NCBI GenBank assembly: GCA_019096195.1
Contig: JAGTXK010000092.1
Span: 1 to 43,924, forward strand
Length of the DNA stretch: 43,924 nt
Direction: 5' to 3'
Source: Boletus sp. NGJ
Lineage: Eukaryota; Basidiomycota; Agaricomycetes; Boletales; Boletaceae
Within the stretch, counting starts at the first letter, position 1. Each line of letters opens with the position of its first letter. Positions 24,276 to 37,382 of this stretch are shown piece by piece. A model generated the notes under the pieces. The model was not told the origin of the DNA. It was given only the letters and a program-made list of their open reading frames with translations, and did not search any database. A program made the translations under genes and the position numbers.

Positions 24276-26400
24276 ATGGCACTGCGCGGCATACTATTTG
24301 TGCTACTTCTGACATTGTACATTGTCAAGCGCACTAGGCCCAGACGTCCTAGTAATCTTCCCCTCCCTCCGGGCCCTAAGGGATTCCCACTACTGGGAGC
24401 AGCATTCAGCATCGACATCTCCAAGCCTTGGCTTACTTATTTTCAATGGGGTAAATCATTCGGTAAGCATGATATTCACTCTCGTTCCTCATGGCGAACG
24501 CCCAACCTATCTATCTCAGGCGACCTCGTCTATACTCGCATCATGAACATGGATGTACTTGTTATAAATTCCGCGAGGGTGGTTCATGACCTGATCGAAC
24601 TCCGGTCAAGCATTTACTCAGACCGGCCAAAGCTTGCAACAGTCAAACCGTACCCTTTTTGCTCTCCTCGTCAGAAATATTTCACTTAGTGGTTTGCACT
24701 ATAGATATGGAATTGCAAACGGCACTATTCTCATGCCTTATGGGGACACGTGGCGTCTTCACCGTCGCATTTTTCATCAAGCAATGAACGCCGAAGCTGC
24801 CTCGAGCTATCGACCGATGCAGTGCGCAAAGGCTCGCCAACTGGTCATCAATCTGGTTGACAACCCACGAAATTTCTCTGCGTCCTTCCATACGTTCGTT
24901 TGGTTATAGGATACTCGTGAGTTCATCGCTAAGACACTGTCCAATCCAGCTACGCTACGTCAATTATCATGTCAATTGTGTATGGATACAACACGGAACC
25001 GACAAACGACCCCTTTGTTCATTTTGCTGAGAATGGTATGGAGGCAATTACAAAGGCTGCAAACCCAAAGACAGCTGCGCTACTCGGGATATTTCCATTT
25101 CGTGAGTATCATTGCACAAGGAGTGACTCGCTACTTACCGAATCGTTATCCAAGTATTGAAATTACCTACGTGGATACCTGGTTCTTTCAAGGCCGAAGC
25201 GGCTGAGGCAAAGTATTACGCTGATGGGTTTCGCAAAGTCCTTTTCGGTATGGTATTGGCAAGAATGGTGCGCGTTGCTTACTGTCTTCCAACTTGATAG
25301 CTCTCTGAGATCTCTTGAGACATCTGGAACGGATACCCCTTCCATGATCAGTGATGCTGTCAGGAGAAATGAAGGTGACGGCAACCGGCCGGAAGTAACC
25401 GATGCCATTAAAAATACCTCTTCAGTCGCGTATGGCGGTAAGTCCTTTTGAAGTACATCACGCTACAATAGCTTATATTTCAGTGCAGCCGCATCAGAAA
25501 CCGTATGAACGTTTTGATGTTCCTTCATGTGGTGATGCCTAATGGGAATCATCCAGACTGCGTTTAGCTTAGAGTTGTTCGTTCTTGCTATGGTCTTATT
25601 CCCCGAAGCCCAAAGAAAAGCTCAGAAAGAGATAGATGCCGTAGTGGGTACTGACCGGCTCCCCAGTTTCAGTGATAGATCTTCTCTACCTTTCGTTGAA
25701 GCCGTTATGCGGGAGACATCGAGATGGCATCCTACTGGTCCCGTAGGTGAGCACCATCAATTCCTTGCTATTGCTTTGTGCCGACACATGCTCTCGCAAA
25801 GGGCTAGCACATGCAACGACTACTGAAGACGTATATGAGGGCATGTACATTCCGAGGGGTCTGTTTTCGTCATCCAGTGTATGCCCCATCTCTGATGTTG
25901 AACTGGATATAGGAGCTACAGTTATCATTAATACATGGTATTTCTGTTTTGTATCTTCAATCGGAGTTCTGAGATCAGCTTCACAGGGGTCTTGCCCACG
26001 ATGAAAAGACATATCCAGAGCCATTCAGGTTCATCCCGGAGCGATTTCTCAAAGGAGACGGCACGCTTACTGAAGATAACGTCTCTTTCACATTCGGTTA
26101 CGGACGACGGTGGGTAGTTATCAGATTGGAGAAGGCCCAAGACTGAAACACGTCAGAGTCTGTCCTGGAAGATACATTGCTGATGCATCGATGTGGATCG
26201 CCGTTGCCGCGATGCTCGCAACCTTTGATTTTTTGAAAGAGCGAGATGATCAAGGAAATGACATCGAGTTTGAGCCACAATTCACACCTCCGACGACTTC
26301 GTGGGTGCTTCGCCTTTCTCCCTATGTGCCAGTCCTAATTAATCAGCAGACGCCCCAAGCCCTTTCCCTGTCGGATCGTGCCTCGACGACCCGCGAGTGA
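24276..26400 (+). CDS. Cytochrome P450 monooxygenase (one splice junction unresolved)
   Basis: ER-anchored haem-thiolate monooxygenase. Exons: 24276..24462, 24520..24649, 24690..24893, 24950..25101, 25155..about 25247, about 25301..25437, 25489..25502 (14 bases), 25557..25746, 25802..25858, 25913..25937, 25987..26109 and 26157..26400. It has an N-terminal membrane anchor, the proline hinge LPLPPGPKGFPLLG, helix C WRLHRR, helix I GAASETT, ExxR in MRETSRW, PEPFRFIPERF and the haem loop FGYGRRVCPGR. An apparent stop near 24908 is removed by donor GTTCGT at 24894. The junction around 25247-25301 is one base out of phase with the obvious GT-AG intron, so either an unusual splice or a frameshift is present there. 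It resembles basidiomycete CYPs of the O-methylsterigmatocystin-oxidoreductase type; the substrate is unknown. Confidence 0.82.
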
Positions 26401-26634
26401 AATCAAAGAAATGGCTATGCAAGACCTTTGACATCCACTGACGTGGCTGCTTTCGTTCCCGGCATGTAGTAGTGTTCCATATGTTCAGTTTGTCGTACCC
26501 TGTACTCTGCAGGATCTAGCACATGATTCATTGATTGTTTGAGGACAAAAACGTCCTTTGATACCAGCTTAGCTGTGCGTTGAATGCGTGGTGGGTTCTG
26601 ATTTGTGGTTCGAGAAGCTCTGACCGTTGTTGCA

Positions 26635-26830
26635 GGGGCCTTGCTCACGACGCGGAAACATACCTGAAACGAAGGTAAGCAAGAGAATTTCTTTACATGC
26701 GATCTTGATCAACAACTTTTACCTCAGGATCTGCCCTCCGAGTCGGGATGATTTGTTGCCAATGCGTCGATGTGGATCGCTATCGCCTCGGTGCTCGTAA
26801 CTTGAACCTCTGATTTCTCGCCTCAGTTCA
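26635..26830 (+). pseudogene. Decayed fragment of a second P450 gene
   Basis: Two short stretches downstream of the P450 resemble its last exons. Around 26637-26680 (GGGGCCTTGCTCACGACG) matches the exon beginning at 25987 (GLAHDEKTY). Around 26735-26830 (GCGTCGATGTGGATCGC) matches the last exon near 26185-26235, including the sequence for ASMWIA. The haem loop is degraded and frames are broken. The scrap keeps the same order and strand, so it is likely the remains of a tandem duplicate. Confidence 0.7.
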
Positions 26831-27422
26831 TAGTCTGGCCCAGCCCGTCTAAAAACGACTGCAACCTCTTTTGGACGGGCGTGCCTGTTCTTTTTTTTTC
26901 TTGGCCTCATAGACCTCTTCATAATTTAACCTAACCCCTTTCCCACGGATCTCTCCAAGACACTGGTTAGAGGGTTATCTCATTATGCATGCCTAGATCC
27001 TAGCACTTGGAAATGGCCCTGGTGCCTAGACCAGGCGAGTGCATTTCCTAGATTGTTGAACATGAATGTTGGGATCAATTATTTTCCCAGCAGCTGGAAC
27101 TTTTTGGTCTACTTACCAGCAAGTACAAAGGTAACCTGTTTGAACACCCTCCAACACGCTGAGTATAATAATAATATTTTGTTCGATCAGGTGGTTGACT
27201 TGGCACTTGCCTCCTGATTGTCTTGGAATCCCCCAAAATGACATTTACACCCACACCGCACGCGATCGGACACAAGAATACGATCCGAGGCAGTGCGAGG
27301 GGTGCAGATCGAGACACGTTAATGTCACGGGAATTGAATTTCATCAAACCGGCATGCGATCAGACACCTCAAGGTACATAAGATTCCGGGTCGTCGCTAT
27401 CATCCTCGTACCAGCCATCGTC
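26831..27422. other. Intergenic space, nothing recognised
   Basis: About 590 bases between the P450 scrap and the epoxide-hydrolase start. A reading frame runs upstream from the hydrolase without motifs. No RNA gene or repeat was recognised. Confidence 0.4.
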
Positions 27423-28642
27423 ATGGACAAGATACACTCCAAATTCAAGAAAACTAACAGGGATTTCGTGTATCACTATCTCTTCTCAAAGCCACTCCCC
27501 GGAAAGCCCACTCTCTTGTTCATCCACGGATTCCCGTCGTCGTCGTATGGCTGGTACCACCAGATCAATTACTTCCAACCAAGGGGATATGGGTTGGTCG
27601 TTCCCGACCTTGTCGGATACGGACGAACGGAACCCAAGTCCACTAACCCTGCCGACTTTCTGCACACCGCAGTAGCACGAGATTTGCTAGACATCCTCGA
27701 CGAAGAGGCTGTCAAGGATGTGATCGCGATTGGACACGACTGGCATGTCCTCCTGACTCACCATCTCCACCTCATCGCGTTGACGCAATACCTACAACAG
27801 GGGCTCAGGCATTGCGAGCATCCTCTCCGTAAAGCACTCTGACAGGTTCCTCGGCTTCGCGTTCACCGCAGTCACTTATTACCCACCCTCCATCTTCCCA
27901 CCGCTTGATATCATCCTCGAGTTTCAGAGGCAAAGGTATGGCCGTCCGTTGATGGGCTACTGGACGTTCCTCGGAAGAGGGGACGCTGCCAGCCTGATCG
28001 AGGCCAACGTAAGATTCAATTTCCATGTGCTTTCCCCCCCGACTTATTCATCCCTTGATAGATTGACTCGTTCCTCGACGTATTTTATCCCGCCGACCCC
28101 GAAATATGGAAGACGTATATGAACTTGCCCGGTGAATTAGAGCTGTTTGTCAGGCAGCATAAGAGGCTTTCAAGAGCACCCTACGTGACTCCCGAGGTGA
28201 GCGTCCACACCATCGTCTTGATGAAGCCTGGGATAAGTGCTCAAGCGTCCTGATGAAGCACTACGAACACATCAAAACATCCCTGCTTCAAGGAGGGCTA
28301 GACAGTCCTCTCAACTGGTACAGAAGCAACCTACGCGGTGTCAACAATGGTATTATAGCAAGTACGTCCAACAGCACATTCTGTTTCCGACAACGAATTC
28401 CGTGTTGAATTTGCACTGAAGCGGTATCCGAAGACGATATCAAGATAAAAAAGCCGGCGTTCATGGCCGTGGCCAACTATGATTATGTCTGTTTCCGCGA
28501 ATTTGCCATAACGGAGATTGAAAAGTATGCCAAAGGTGGCCTAACGATTGTAGAACTTAATGCAGGACACTGGCCACAGTTGGAGAAGCCGGAGGAGTAC
28601 AACGACGCGCTTGATCGTTGGGTAACGAACACGTTTCACTAA
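27423..28642 (+). CDS. Epoxide-hydrolase-like alpha/beta hydrolase
   Basis: Alpha/beta-hydrolase of 328 residues, best fit to soluble epoxide hydrolases that open epoxides to diols. Exons: 27423..27742, 27801..28008, 28062..28196, 28259..28361 and 28422..28642. The oxyanion motif HGFPSSSYGW begins at 35, the nucleophile elbow GHDWG puts Asp at 106, and the catalytic His is about 305 in NAGHWPQLEKPEEY. The first intron requires a GC donor (GCATGT) within the GHDWG codons; a GT site three bases later breaks the frame. The intron before exon 4 contains a near-duplicated 12-base element (GTCTTGATGAAG and GTCCTGATGAAG), so the acceptor choice there is less sure. Its place next to a P450 gene would suit oxidative detoxification, but this is only context. 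Confidence 0.85.
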
Positions 28643-28874
28643 GAGGGTTGGTATCAATGTCGTGTATGCAATGTACGTCCTGCAGAACAACTACAGAGGA
28701 CCACATGGCGAATGTCCTCGTGCGTGCAAGGCCGTAGTATCGACATAGTCAGCGGATACATGTCTAGTACCTGTGCTTCCGTCAACCCGAACATGGGACG
28801 AAAGAAACAACGGCGAAATGGCGGGTATGCACGGAGGTATATAGTTTGTACACATAGGAATTGGAACGGGGTCG

Positions 28875-30418
<1,544 letters not shown>

Positions 30419-30662
30419 GTCGAAGGTGTCTGTCTAGAGGATCTCAGAGGAACTGAGCAGAAAGCAAAAAAAAAAAAAAAACCGACCTGCAAAGATTTGG
30501 AGTGCTTGCGTTTTCGAAGTCATCCAAAAAAGGAAACACAGAAATGATCGAAAGTGCACCAACACACATAAACACCTCCTTTTCGCCGTGCACCACGTGA
30601 CTTGCCGCAGCTCACGCAGCTGCAGCTTTCTGTTAAATTTCAGTCCTTGGCTTTCGACTCAG
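30419..30662. promoter_or_regulatory. Divergent PRMT1/BRI3-like promoter with E-box and poly(dA)
   Basis: The 244 bases between the two start codons contain a run of 16 A at 30466-30481, typical of nucleosome-poor fungal promoters, and a CACGTG E-box at 30594-30599 with context CCACGTGAC, bound by Cbf1/USF-type bHLH factors. The sites are seen; their use is inferred. Confidence 0.45.
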
Positions 30663-31267
30663 ATGATCATCGACTCCAAGTTGAACATGGTACGTGCATT
30701 GGACCTCCTTCGTCAACTACGACGCTGATGGCGTTCTCTAGGTTGGTCACACAGAAAACCCACCTCCTTATTACGAGCATCTTCCTGAACAAGGTCCCAG
30801 CAACAGTGAGCAGACCTCCCTCGTGTCGGGTAGAACACAAGCTAATGCATGTCAAGATGTGCCGCAGTCACCTAGCTTACTTGACAAGCAGCAACCCAAA
30901 GCGCCAGGGCCTCCTAGCCCCTCATCCCCACCTGTCGCAGCGTTCCACGTAGCGCCAGTCCCCGTGATGCCCCAGCCTAGACTCTACCACTATCAGAATC
31001 CCACCACTGGGGAGCATATAGCATCGCTTCTACCCCCAGATCATCCCGAGATGGTGTGCTTGCAGCAGGGTGGCCACACACCATACACCAAATTTGGTAT
31101 CCTTGGCAAGTGCTACTCGCTGAGCAGTTGGTGCGTCGGCTCATCTTGTTTTAGGTATCTTGGCGGCTATAGTGTGGTTCCCTCTCGGAATTGGCCTCTG
31201 TCTTCTCGATCGCCGAGTGCAATGCAAGCGTTGCGGCGTCGTCATAGACGAGGGCATGTGCGGTTAA
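30663..31267 (+). CDS. BRI3-like small membrane protein (left copy)
   Basis: Small membrane protein of 167 residues. Exons: 30663..30689, 30742..31105 and 31155..31267. A proline-rich cytosolic part holds a PPxY motif (ENPPPYYEHL) of the kind recognised by WW domains of Rsp5/Nedd4 ligases. Then come ASLLPPDHPEMVCLQQGGHT, one hydrophobic segment (FGILGILAAIVWFPLGIGLC) and a CKRCG C-terminus. The Cys-rich end around a hydrophobic hairpin resembles brain protein I3 and LITAF-type proteins of endolysosomes; this is my best family guess. The second intron fits best with a GC donor (GCAAGT), which keeps FGILGIL; a GT site nine bases earlier also keeps frame but loses three residues. Most of the gene lies in the palindrome's left arm. 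Confidence 0.68.
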
Positions 31268-31771
31268 GCATGGCTGACCTATGGCGATTATCTCCCTTCG
31301 CTTGTGTGCTCGTATATCATACCTTTTTGGGACCTCAATTCATTAATCGTTACGATTTGATGGACCTACGACTATGTATCCAACCTTGTATCTATGCAGT
31401 TCAACACATGAATTTATTCTCGTACCGTGACCTTTACCTGGTCCTTCCGAAAGTGGGACAACCACGGGTCGTTCTCTACATATCTTCGTCATCTAATGTG
31501 ATGTCTAACTTCGCCAGGTCAGCAGGCGGTATCGTCCCAACATTCCTTATCATCGTCACTGTCAGCCGTCAGTTTTGCTTTCTCCAGGTCTATTCAACAG
31601 ACTTTCAGGATCTGTGGTAACACGTCAGGGACGACACAGGTTCGCCCCTCTCTTTCAATGTTGTCTCGCTATGAATTCTTAGAACGGGTATTCAAACATG
31701 CCAAATCCACCTCAAACCGGTGGCAATAGTACTGCTATGTATAAGATCACCACCGTGGACCGGCTTGCCCC
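31268..31771. other. Intergenic space BRI3-like to DUF6593 (left arm)
   Basis: About 500 bases without recognised motifs, presumably the 3' UTR of the BRI3-like gene and the promoter of the DUF6593 gene. A long frame crosses it but shows no family features. The mirror stretch is 42961-43464. Confidence 0.4.
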
Positions 31772-32469
31772 ATGAGCTACCCTACGAACTCCCAACTTAC
31801 CCTGGTCGACAGCTGTAGTCCTGGTCTTCCAGGGGAAAACATCGTTCTCATATTCGACAGAGATGACATGAAGAACACAACACTGCGCATCCGCGCCAAT
31901 TACCTACCGAGTTATTCCGTTGAAACGCACGATAGCACAACCTCGGTCTACGCAGGGGATACCTTGCTCGCGACCGTCACGCGCAGGACGGTTCGACGAG
32001 ATCAAATCACGTTTCCGGGCTCAAGGCCGATGAATCTCGGAGGCTGGCTGAAAGCACCCATATTATCGACTCTGTGAGTTGTCGGCGTCGTAGAATCGAC
32101 ATGGATCTGAGGGTGTTGACAGACCTCTCGTATTTCACGCGTGTGGGAGACGGTTTGAATGGAGAAGAGGCCTTTCGGAACAACTCGTGGTTCGTTGTCA
32201 CACATCTTCCGTACTGACAGTGCATCCGATACATTGTACAGTTGCACGAATCGACCCGTCCCGACGACACTGTGGCATGGTTTTCGAAAAGTCGTGCGGG
32301 GCACGGAAATCATGTGATTCATGCTGCATACCTCGCAATTAGACCCGAAATGGATGAGGTGCGAGACATGATCGTATTGTCTTGCTTGTTGGCAGAGCAC
32401 AAAATGCGGGTCGTCGATGTCATGTCTGACGAGCGGGTCAAGGCTACCACGTATTCGATGATATTCTGA
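31772..32469 (+). CDS. DUF6593-type protein (left copy)
   Basis: Predicted 204 residues from exons 31772..32073, 32123..32186 and 32221..32469; phases fit. It begins MSYPTNSQLTLVDSC and has GENIVLIFDRDDMKNTTLRI, GSRPMNLGGWLKA and CGRRFEWRRG, then AWFSKSR and HAAYLAIRPEMDEVRDMI followed by VLSCLLAEHKMR. That order matches DUF6593, a family of unknown function expanded in mushroom-forming fungi. No signal peptide or membrane segment is evident. The mirror copy at 42263-42960 encodes nearly the same protein. Confidence 0.75.
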
Positions 32470-32554
32470 GGATGTAGTACACTGTATTTCTACTCATCGA
32501 CCCAAAAGCACCGGATTCGCAATTTTGAACTCGTACTGGCACTACACCCGAATC

Positions 32555-35500
32555 TCATGTCGCCGATCTCGGCGTCCAATCTGGCATAGGCTGGTTCACG
32601 ACCAGCGTCATGCTGGTCTCCACCATGGCCGTCGTCTCCAGTGCAAGTGAACCGAGTTTCGCGCCATCTCCACCTTGAGCCCAGAGCGAGACGGCGAGTG
32701 TGTTGGGACCGTCGTAGTTCAGGATACCTTGCGCTGGGGTGGCGCGGTGTGAGTTGGAGGCAAGAGCGTCAGAAAATGCCGGACACGTACGGACTGGGAA
32801 GCAGACCTGAGGGCCAATGCTGTTGACTCCATGGGACATCAGAACGGTATGCGGCCAACAAAGAGTAACACTACATACCATACTTGCCAAACTGGTATCC
32901 GTTGACGTAGAACTGAGGCAGAAAAGGGGAATTGCACTAAGAACATGACATCACGAGACGTTTGTAGGCATCGTTTACCTGGGAACGGAAACAAGGGTTC
33001 GTCGTGACGTTCGAAACGACAAGGGCCATCGGGTAGTCGACCCCGGCGGGGACATCGAGCATGAAGGTCGTTCCTGTGTGTACGTCCATCAGCTCCCGGT
33101 AGTCACAGCAACACTTCATATCAGACCTATAGAAGCTAACGCCCGCCCGAGAGATTCCGGTGGTAGGTGAACCTTCTTTCCAGCTTTCATCAGGGAATCC
33201 GGGCAGGTACCATCCTTGCGGGATCCCGTCAGTAACGGGATGATCCGCGGAGGGCCCAGACTTACCCATCCGTTCGCCGTACAACCCACCCTCGTTGAGC
33301 GGTCCACGTACTGTGTCGACGTACTGCCAGATGAGACGAGGTCTCAAATCATTTGAACGATCAAAGACGACAGAAAGAAAAGGGCTTACGCTCTCTCCTC
33401 CTAAGTTCCCCGCTACTTTCCAGATGCTGATCTCCGTACCCGAACCGCCGACGAACGAGTAACTGAAAATTCCTCTCGGCGCTTTGAAGTTGTCGCTCGC
33501 AGCTGTCCAGTCCTCTTCATAACCCATGTGATCCTGCAGGATCGTAATGACGTGTTGGCTACCGCTCGCGAGCCCTCCAGTGCCGGTGAAACGGAACGTG
33601 CCCTTGTAGTTGGCGTGTACAGCGTCTCCAACCCAAGAGCTCAAGAATGTCTGATCGAGCCATACAGAGTAGCCGAATGCAGCTCCTCCTTGTACATTGA
33701 GTGTGAACCCAGTTTCAAAGCCGGTGTACGTGAAGTGTGCGCGCCAGAGGATGTTCCCAGTGTGATATCCATAGTCACCGGCATACAGGACAACAGGTGT
33801 GCTGGGCTGAGTGGGGTTGACGGTGGTGGTATGGTCGGCCGTCGTCCAGAGCCCGTCGACATAAGTTGGGTCGATTTCTGGGAGTGAGTCTGCAGTTTTC
33901 TTTGAGACTCGTTAGCCAAAGTCGAGCAAGGGGGATTATAAACACTTACCCATATCAAACTTTCAAGATCTGGAAGCTGGATGGAAGGCAACGACGTGCC
34001 CTTCCCCGCAGTTAAGGCACCGTAGCTGGTGGTTGCTAGTGCCAACGAAGGTCACCTGCCCCGAGGATGCTGCAGGAGCCATGATTTCAAACGATGTCGT
34101 GTTGTTCAGATCACCCGTAATCTCAAGCGTGCTGCCGGAAATCTGCACAGAACGGATGAAATATCCGCCTTTAATGAGGATCGGCTTCGTGGTGCTGTAG
34201 TTCGCGAAGGAACCGGTGGATGGGGGGTAGTATCACCCAGAACTCATATGCATTGGCACGGTCTGACAACAGTCAGTGTCAGCCCGCATCTCTCAGTAAG
34301 ACAACCCTCACCTAAGATGTACAGTAAAATATTGGACCCGACATTCACGACTGTCTGTCCCGATGTCGTGTATTGAATAACGAGGCTCGCCGAGTCGATT
34401 GTTTCGGTCTTGAGAGATTGCGTTCCTGAAACGACTTTAATGACACTGGGGGTGGAGGAGGAGTCGAACTTGAATGCCGTTTCATGAAACTCCCCGGCAT
34501 TTCCGTAGACGATGATAACGTCGCGACCGTCGATAGTCGCCCTGATCGCGTAGTTCGTGTCAGCGCTGGCCCAAACAAAGGAGAAGGAGCCACATACCAG
34601 GTCATGATTTCTCCAGTAGAGTATAACAAATGGCTGGACCCTGCAATGTAGTCGACAACGTGAACCTTTGAATCCTTGCCATCGAGTGCGAGTTATCCGC
34701 CCAGTTGGGGAACAGTCAGGTTCCCGATGCTCGTAGGAAGGGTGACTGTATACATGACCATAGCGTTCGAGGATGCGTCATATTGCCTTTTGAACCAGGG
34801 ATAAGTACGTAGCTCACCACAGAAGAGAAAAGGAATTGAAAGGCGAGAAACAAGCGGGGACGATACCCACCTGATAACATAGAATTCAGTCATATTGCCG
34901 ACAGCATCTAATACCTGAGTCGTCACTAGGCCTCTATTGTTAGTGAAGGCTCCTTGATTGGAGTTCAAGTTCATCGGACGCGTCGTGAGATAGGCTGGGC
35001 TGACACGGAGGAAGTTGGCTTGTAGCTTGAGTTCGTAGTATTTTTCGCGGAGCGTACGGTCTTCAGTAATTGCAGAACCCTAGACTGTAGATAAGGCATA
35101 AAGTATAAGAAGGTCAGCTCAAGGGTACGCACGTAATCGTAAGATGTATACACCCCAGGGTGGGCAATCCCGCCCCAATTCGTGCCACCATATATCATAT
35201 ACAAGTTGAGGTAGGAGGTGGACATGGCTAGCTGGTTCTTGTAGAAGACTGTAGCAAGATGCTCAGAGTGCATTGAGCGTGTAGTACGGTGTTTCTGCTT
35301 GCCTCGCTCGAAATCAGGACCAGTGAGTGTTGCGCAAGTGCCGTAACCAGAGCCGCCCCTACGGCGACGAGTGAGGAGGCATGCACGTTGCAAGGGGTTG
35401 TAAATAATGTACCATCCATCGGAAGCACCACCTTGGAATTCATATGCATCGTTAGGCTCAGTCGGATTGTATTCCATGTGTGCACCCCATAACCAGCTAC

Positions 35501-36692
35501 AATGATAGAAAGATGAACATCACGCGACTTTCCAGCACAAGGAATAACTCACTCCGGGACGCCATTTGAGGTCCATGTGTTGGAACAGTCAAAGCCGTTT
35601 GGATAGGAATCATAACCTAACCAGGAGGAAATGAAATGAGATCGAGAGCCATGACCACAAAAACAACCCACCCCAGATGTTGACGCCCAAGTAGTGACCA
35701 GAAGGAGATGCATCGTTGAACGTGATAGGTACTTTGATTCCAGCATCTCGCTAGCATCCAGTACACCTAAGCCCACAATTGTAAAGAAGGCAAATCCACG
35801 CGTACCCAAGCGGTCAATAGTTCAGCTTCATACACGAAATCCTCCGAATAACCATGAGCGAATCCAGTGTATTCGTTCTCAGACTATTCAAAATGATATC
35901 AAGTCGTGTAGCTTTGCAAAGAGGGAGGATAAATACCTGAACTAGGATAACAGGGCCACCGTTCGTGATCTGGTTTTCAGCAAGGATGTTTCCAATAGTC
36001 GAAACGTAATTTTGCCATGCTTCAAAGTAGGTCGTGTTTGAGGTCCTCCACAACCTGGCGTGTACGTGCCCCAGCCTGGAAAGCCACCAGCTGTGGTTTC
36101 AGCATTGATGTATGGACCCTTGTTCAAAGAGAAAGTCAGATGCAACATGATGACAGCGTCGGTCGTGAACAACGCTCACCAGGTCTAGCCATGAGGTAGA
36201 TCCCAGCTTGTTTCGCAGCATCAAACCAAGGTTGCAAATCCCTGAATCCCTCGAAAGAGATTTCACCCCGTTTAGGTTCCAGGATACCCCAGAACACAGA
36301 AAGAAACTGTATTGAAGCCCATGGATTTGATTTTCTGGAATAAATCCAAGTGAAGCGATTGCACTGGCATCTTAGAGGTTTGACGTAAACCTCGTGGACA
36401 TCACAATGATGTGAACACGGTATACCTGTATGGATGCATTTCTCCACTGAAGAGGAACATACGTTCACCATTGATCATGATGGAGTATTCATCCCACGTA
36501 ACCTAGAAAACGTCGGATGATGCCAGTGATATGTCTTTCACATGACGAACACGTCAGAGCGCATGACCTACGATGTTTTGTAATCCATCCGTCTCCTGTC
36601 TCGCAAAGTAGAGGTTGTGATCGACGCGGGTCCAGATGATGCCAATGCCAAAGTCGCGCTAACAGGGCGACAAGTAGAGAAGACAATACCAT
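32555..36692 (-). pseudogene. GH35 beta-galactosidase, left copy, disrupted
   Basis: Reverse copy of the secreted beta-galactosidase gene described for 38037-42177. It carries the lesions shared by both copies: a frameshift after FNTVSF, a TAA at 34693-34695, a six-C run frameshift and others. It also has its own one-base losses. In the signal peptide, near 36657, TTAGCGCG replaces TTAGGCGCG and ends the frame at codon 12. At about 36052 a G is missing in the codon before LWRTSNTTYFEAWQ. It keeps an intact donor after HPY at 36424 that the right copy has lost. It is unlikely to make enzyme as sequenced. Confidence 0.8.
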
Positions 36693-36767
36693 CCTTCTTA
36701 CCAACTTTATGGGCCGCTGACTGGGAGAGACTGGGAGAGTAGGGATTGTTCTGCCAGCTTCGTGGCT

Positions 36768-36774
36768 TTATATA
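36768..36774 (-). promoter_or_regulatory. TATA box of left GH35 copy
   Basis: TATATAA on the minus strand, 82 bases upstream of the ATG at 36692. Confidence 0.55.
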
Positions 36775-37358
36775 AGGGGACGGAGAAGAGTCAACATCAG
36801 ACGATCAAACGGGCACTTGAACTAAATCAAACCGCGTTTCATGCTTGTTGCGGGGGAGGTGCTTGGGAGCACGCGGACGAAGGACTCGCATGTTCAAGCA
36901 GTGAAACGAGACCAACAAAGGTAATATGATAACGACACCGTGGATACGAGAAGCAACAGAATGTCGATTGGACGTGTGGTGACCAACCTCGATTAGAGGC
37001 GAAATCTCGCCAGCCCGCTTGCATAGTCTTCGCCTTGCCGCCGCGTACACTGTACAGCAAGAAAAAGAACCGGGAAGAACGCTTGTGAACGTTCTTGACC
37101 CAATTAGCAAGACTCGGATGCATTCAATTCATCCTGTTGAAACTTGCAAGGAAGTGGCGTTGTTTACAGACCTTTGACTTGGCTAGAGTATCATCATGTC
37201 GAGCAGGAGAAGAGATTAATTGCAAGATGAACCAATCGCCCTGGGACTAGGTCTAGCAGGAGTCTCCGTAAAAATGAGGTGAACCGAATTGGGCGATGTT
37301 TAATCAATGCCAACACAATTTCCTAGTTCCCATCGTCGACCTAAAATGCTGTCCGAGT

Positions 37359-37382
37359 CGTTGATACGCCCTCGCATAGACT
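37359..37382. other. 24-base palindrome spacer
   Basis: Unique sequence between the arms: the left arm ends in CTGTCCGAGT and the right begins ACTCGGACAG. The first 40 bases on each side pair perfectly, so the strand could fold into a very long hairpin or cruciform. Confidence 0.95.

Larger units (their letters stand above)
30808..37358 (+). repeat. Left arm of giant palindrome
   Basis: This 6.55-kb block is repeated in reverse complement at 37383-43924. Coordinates of matching points add up to 74741 at the centre and to 74732 in the outer part, the drift being due to small indels. Matching genes are BRI3-like, DUF6593 and GH35. The left limit given is only where the window cuts the right arm; the repeat may reach further left. 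Confidence 0.97.

Noticed and set aside
24894-24949. In-frame TAG in the P450 gene near 24908, first read as a nonsense mutation
   Set aside because: Using donor GTTCGT at 24894 and the acceptor at 24949 removes it and gives the expected HTYATSIIMSIVYGY in frame.
25438-25502. Apparent frameshift before P450 helix I
   Set aside because: Choosing the second acceptor (GTGCAG, ending 25488) gives a 14-base exon that restores YGAASETT without any base change.
36805-37110. Frames in the palindrome core read as a short basic protein, mirrored at 37607-37924
   Set aside because: No family motif, sequence broken differently in each arm by indels, and it overlaps the GH35 promoter.
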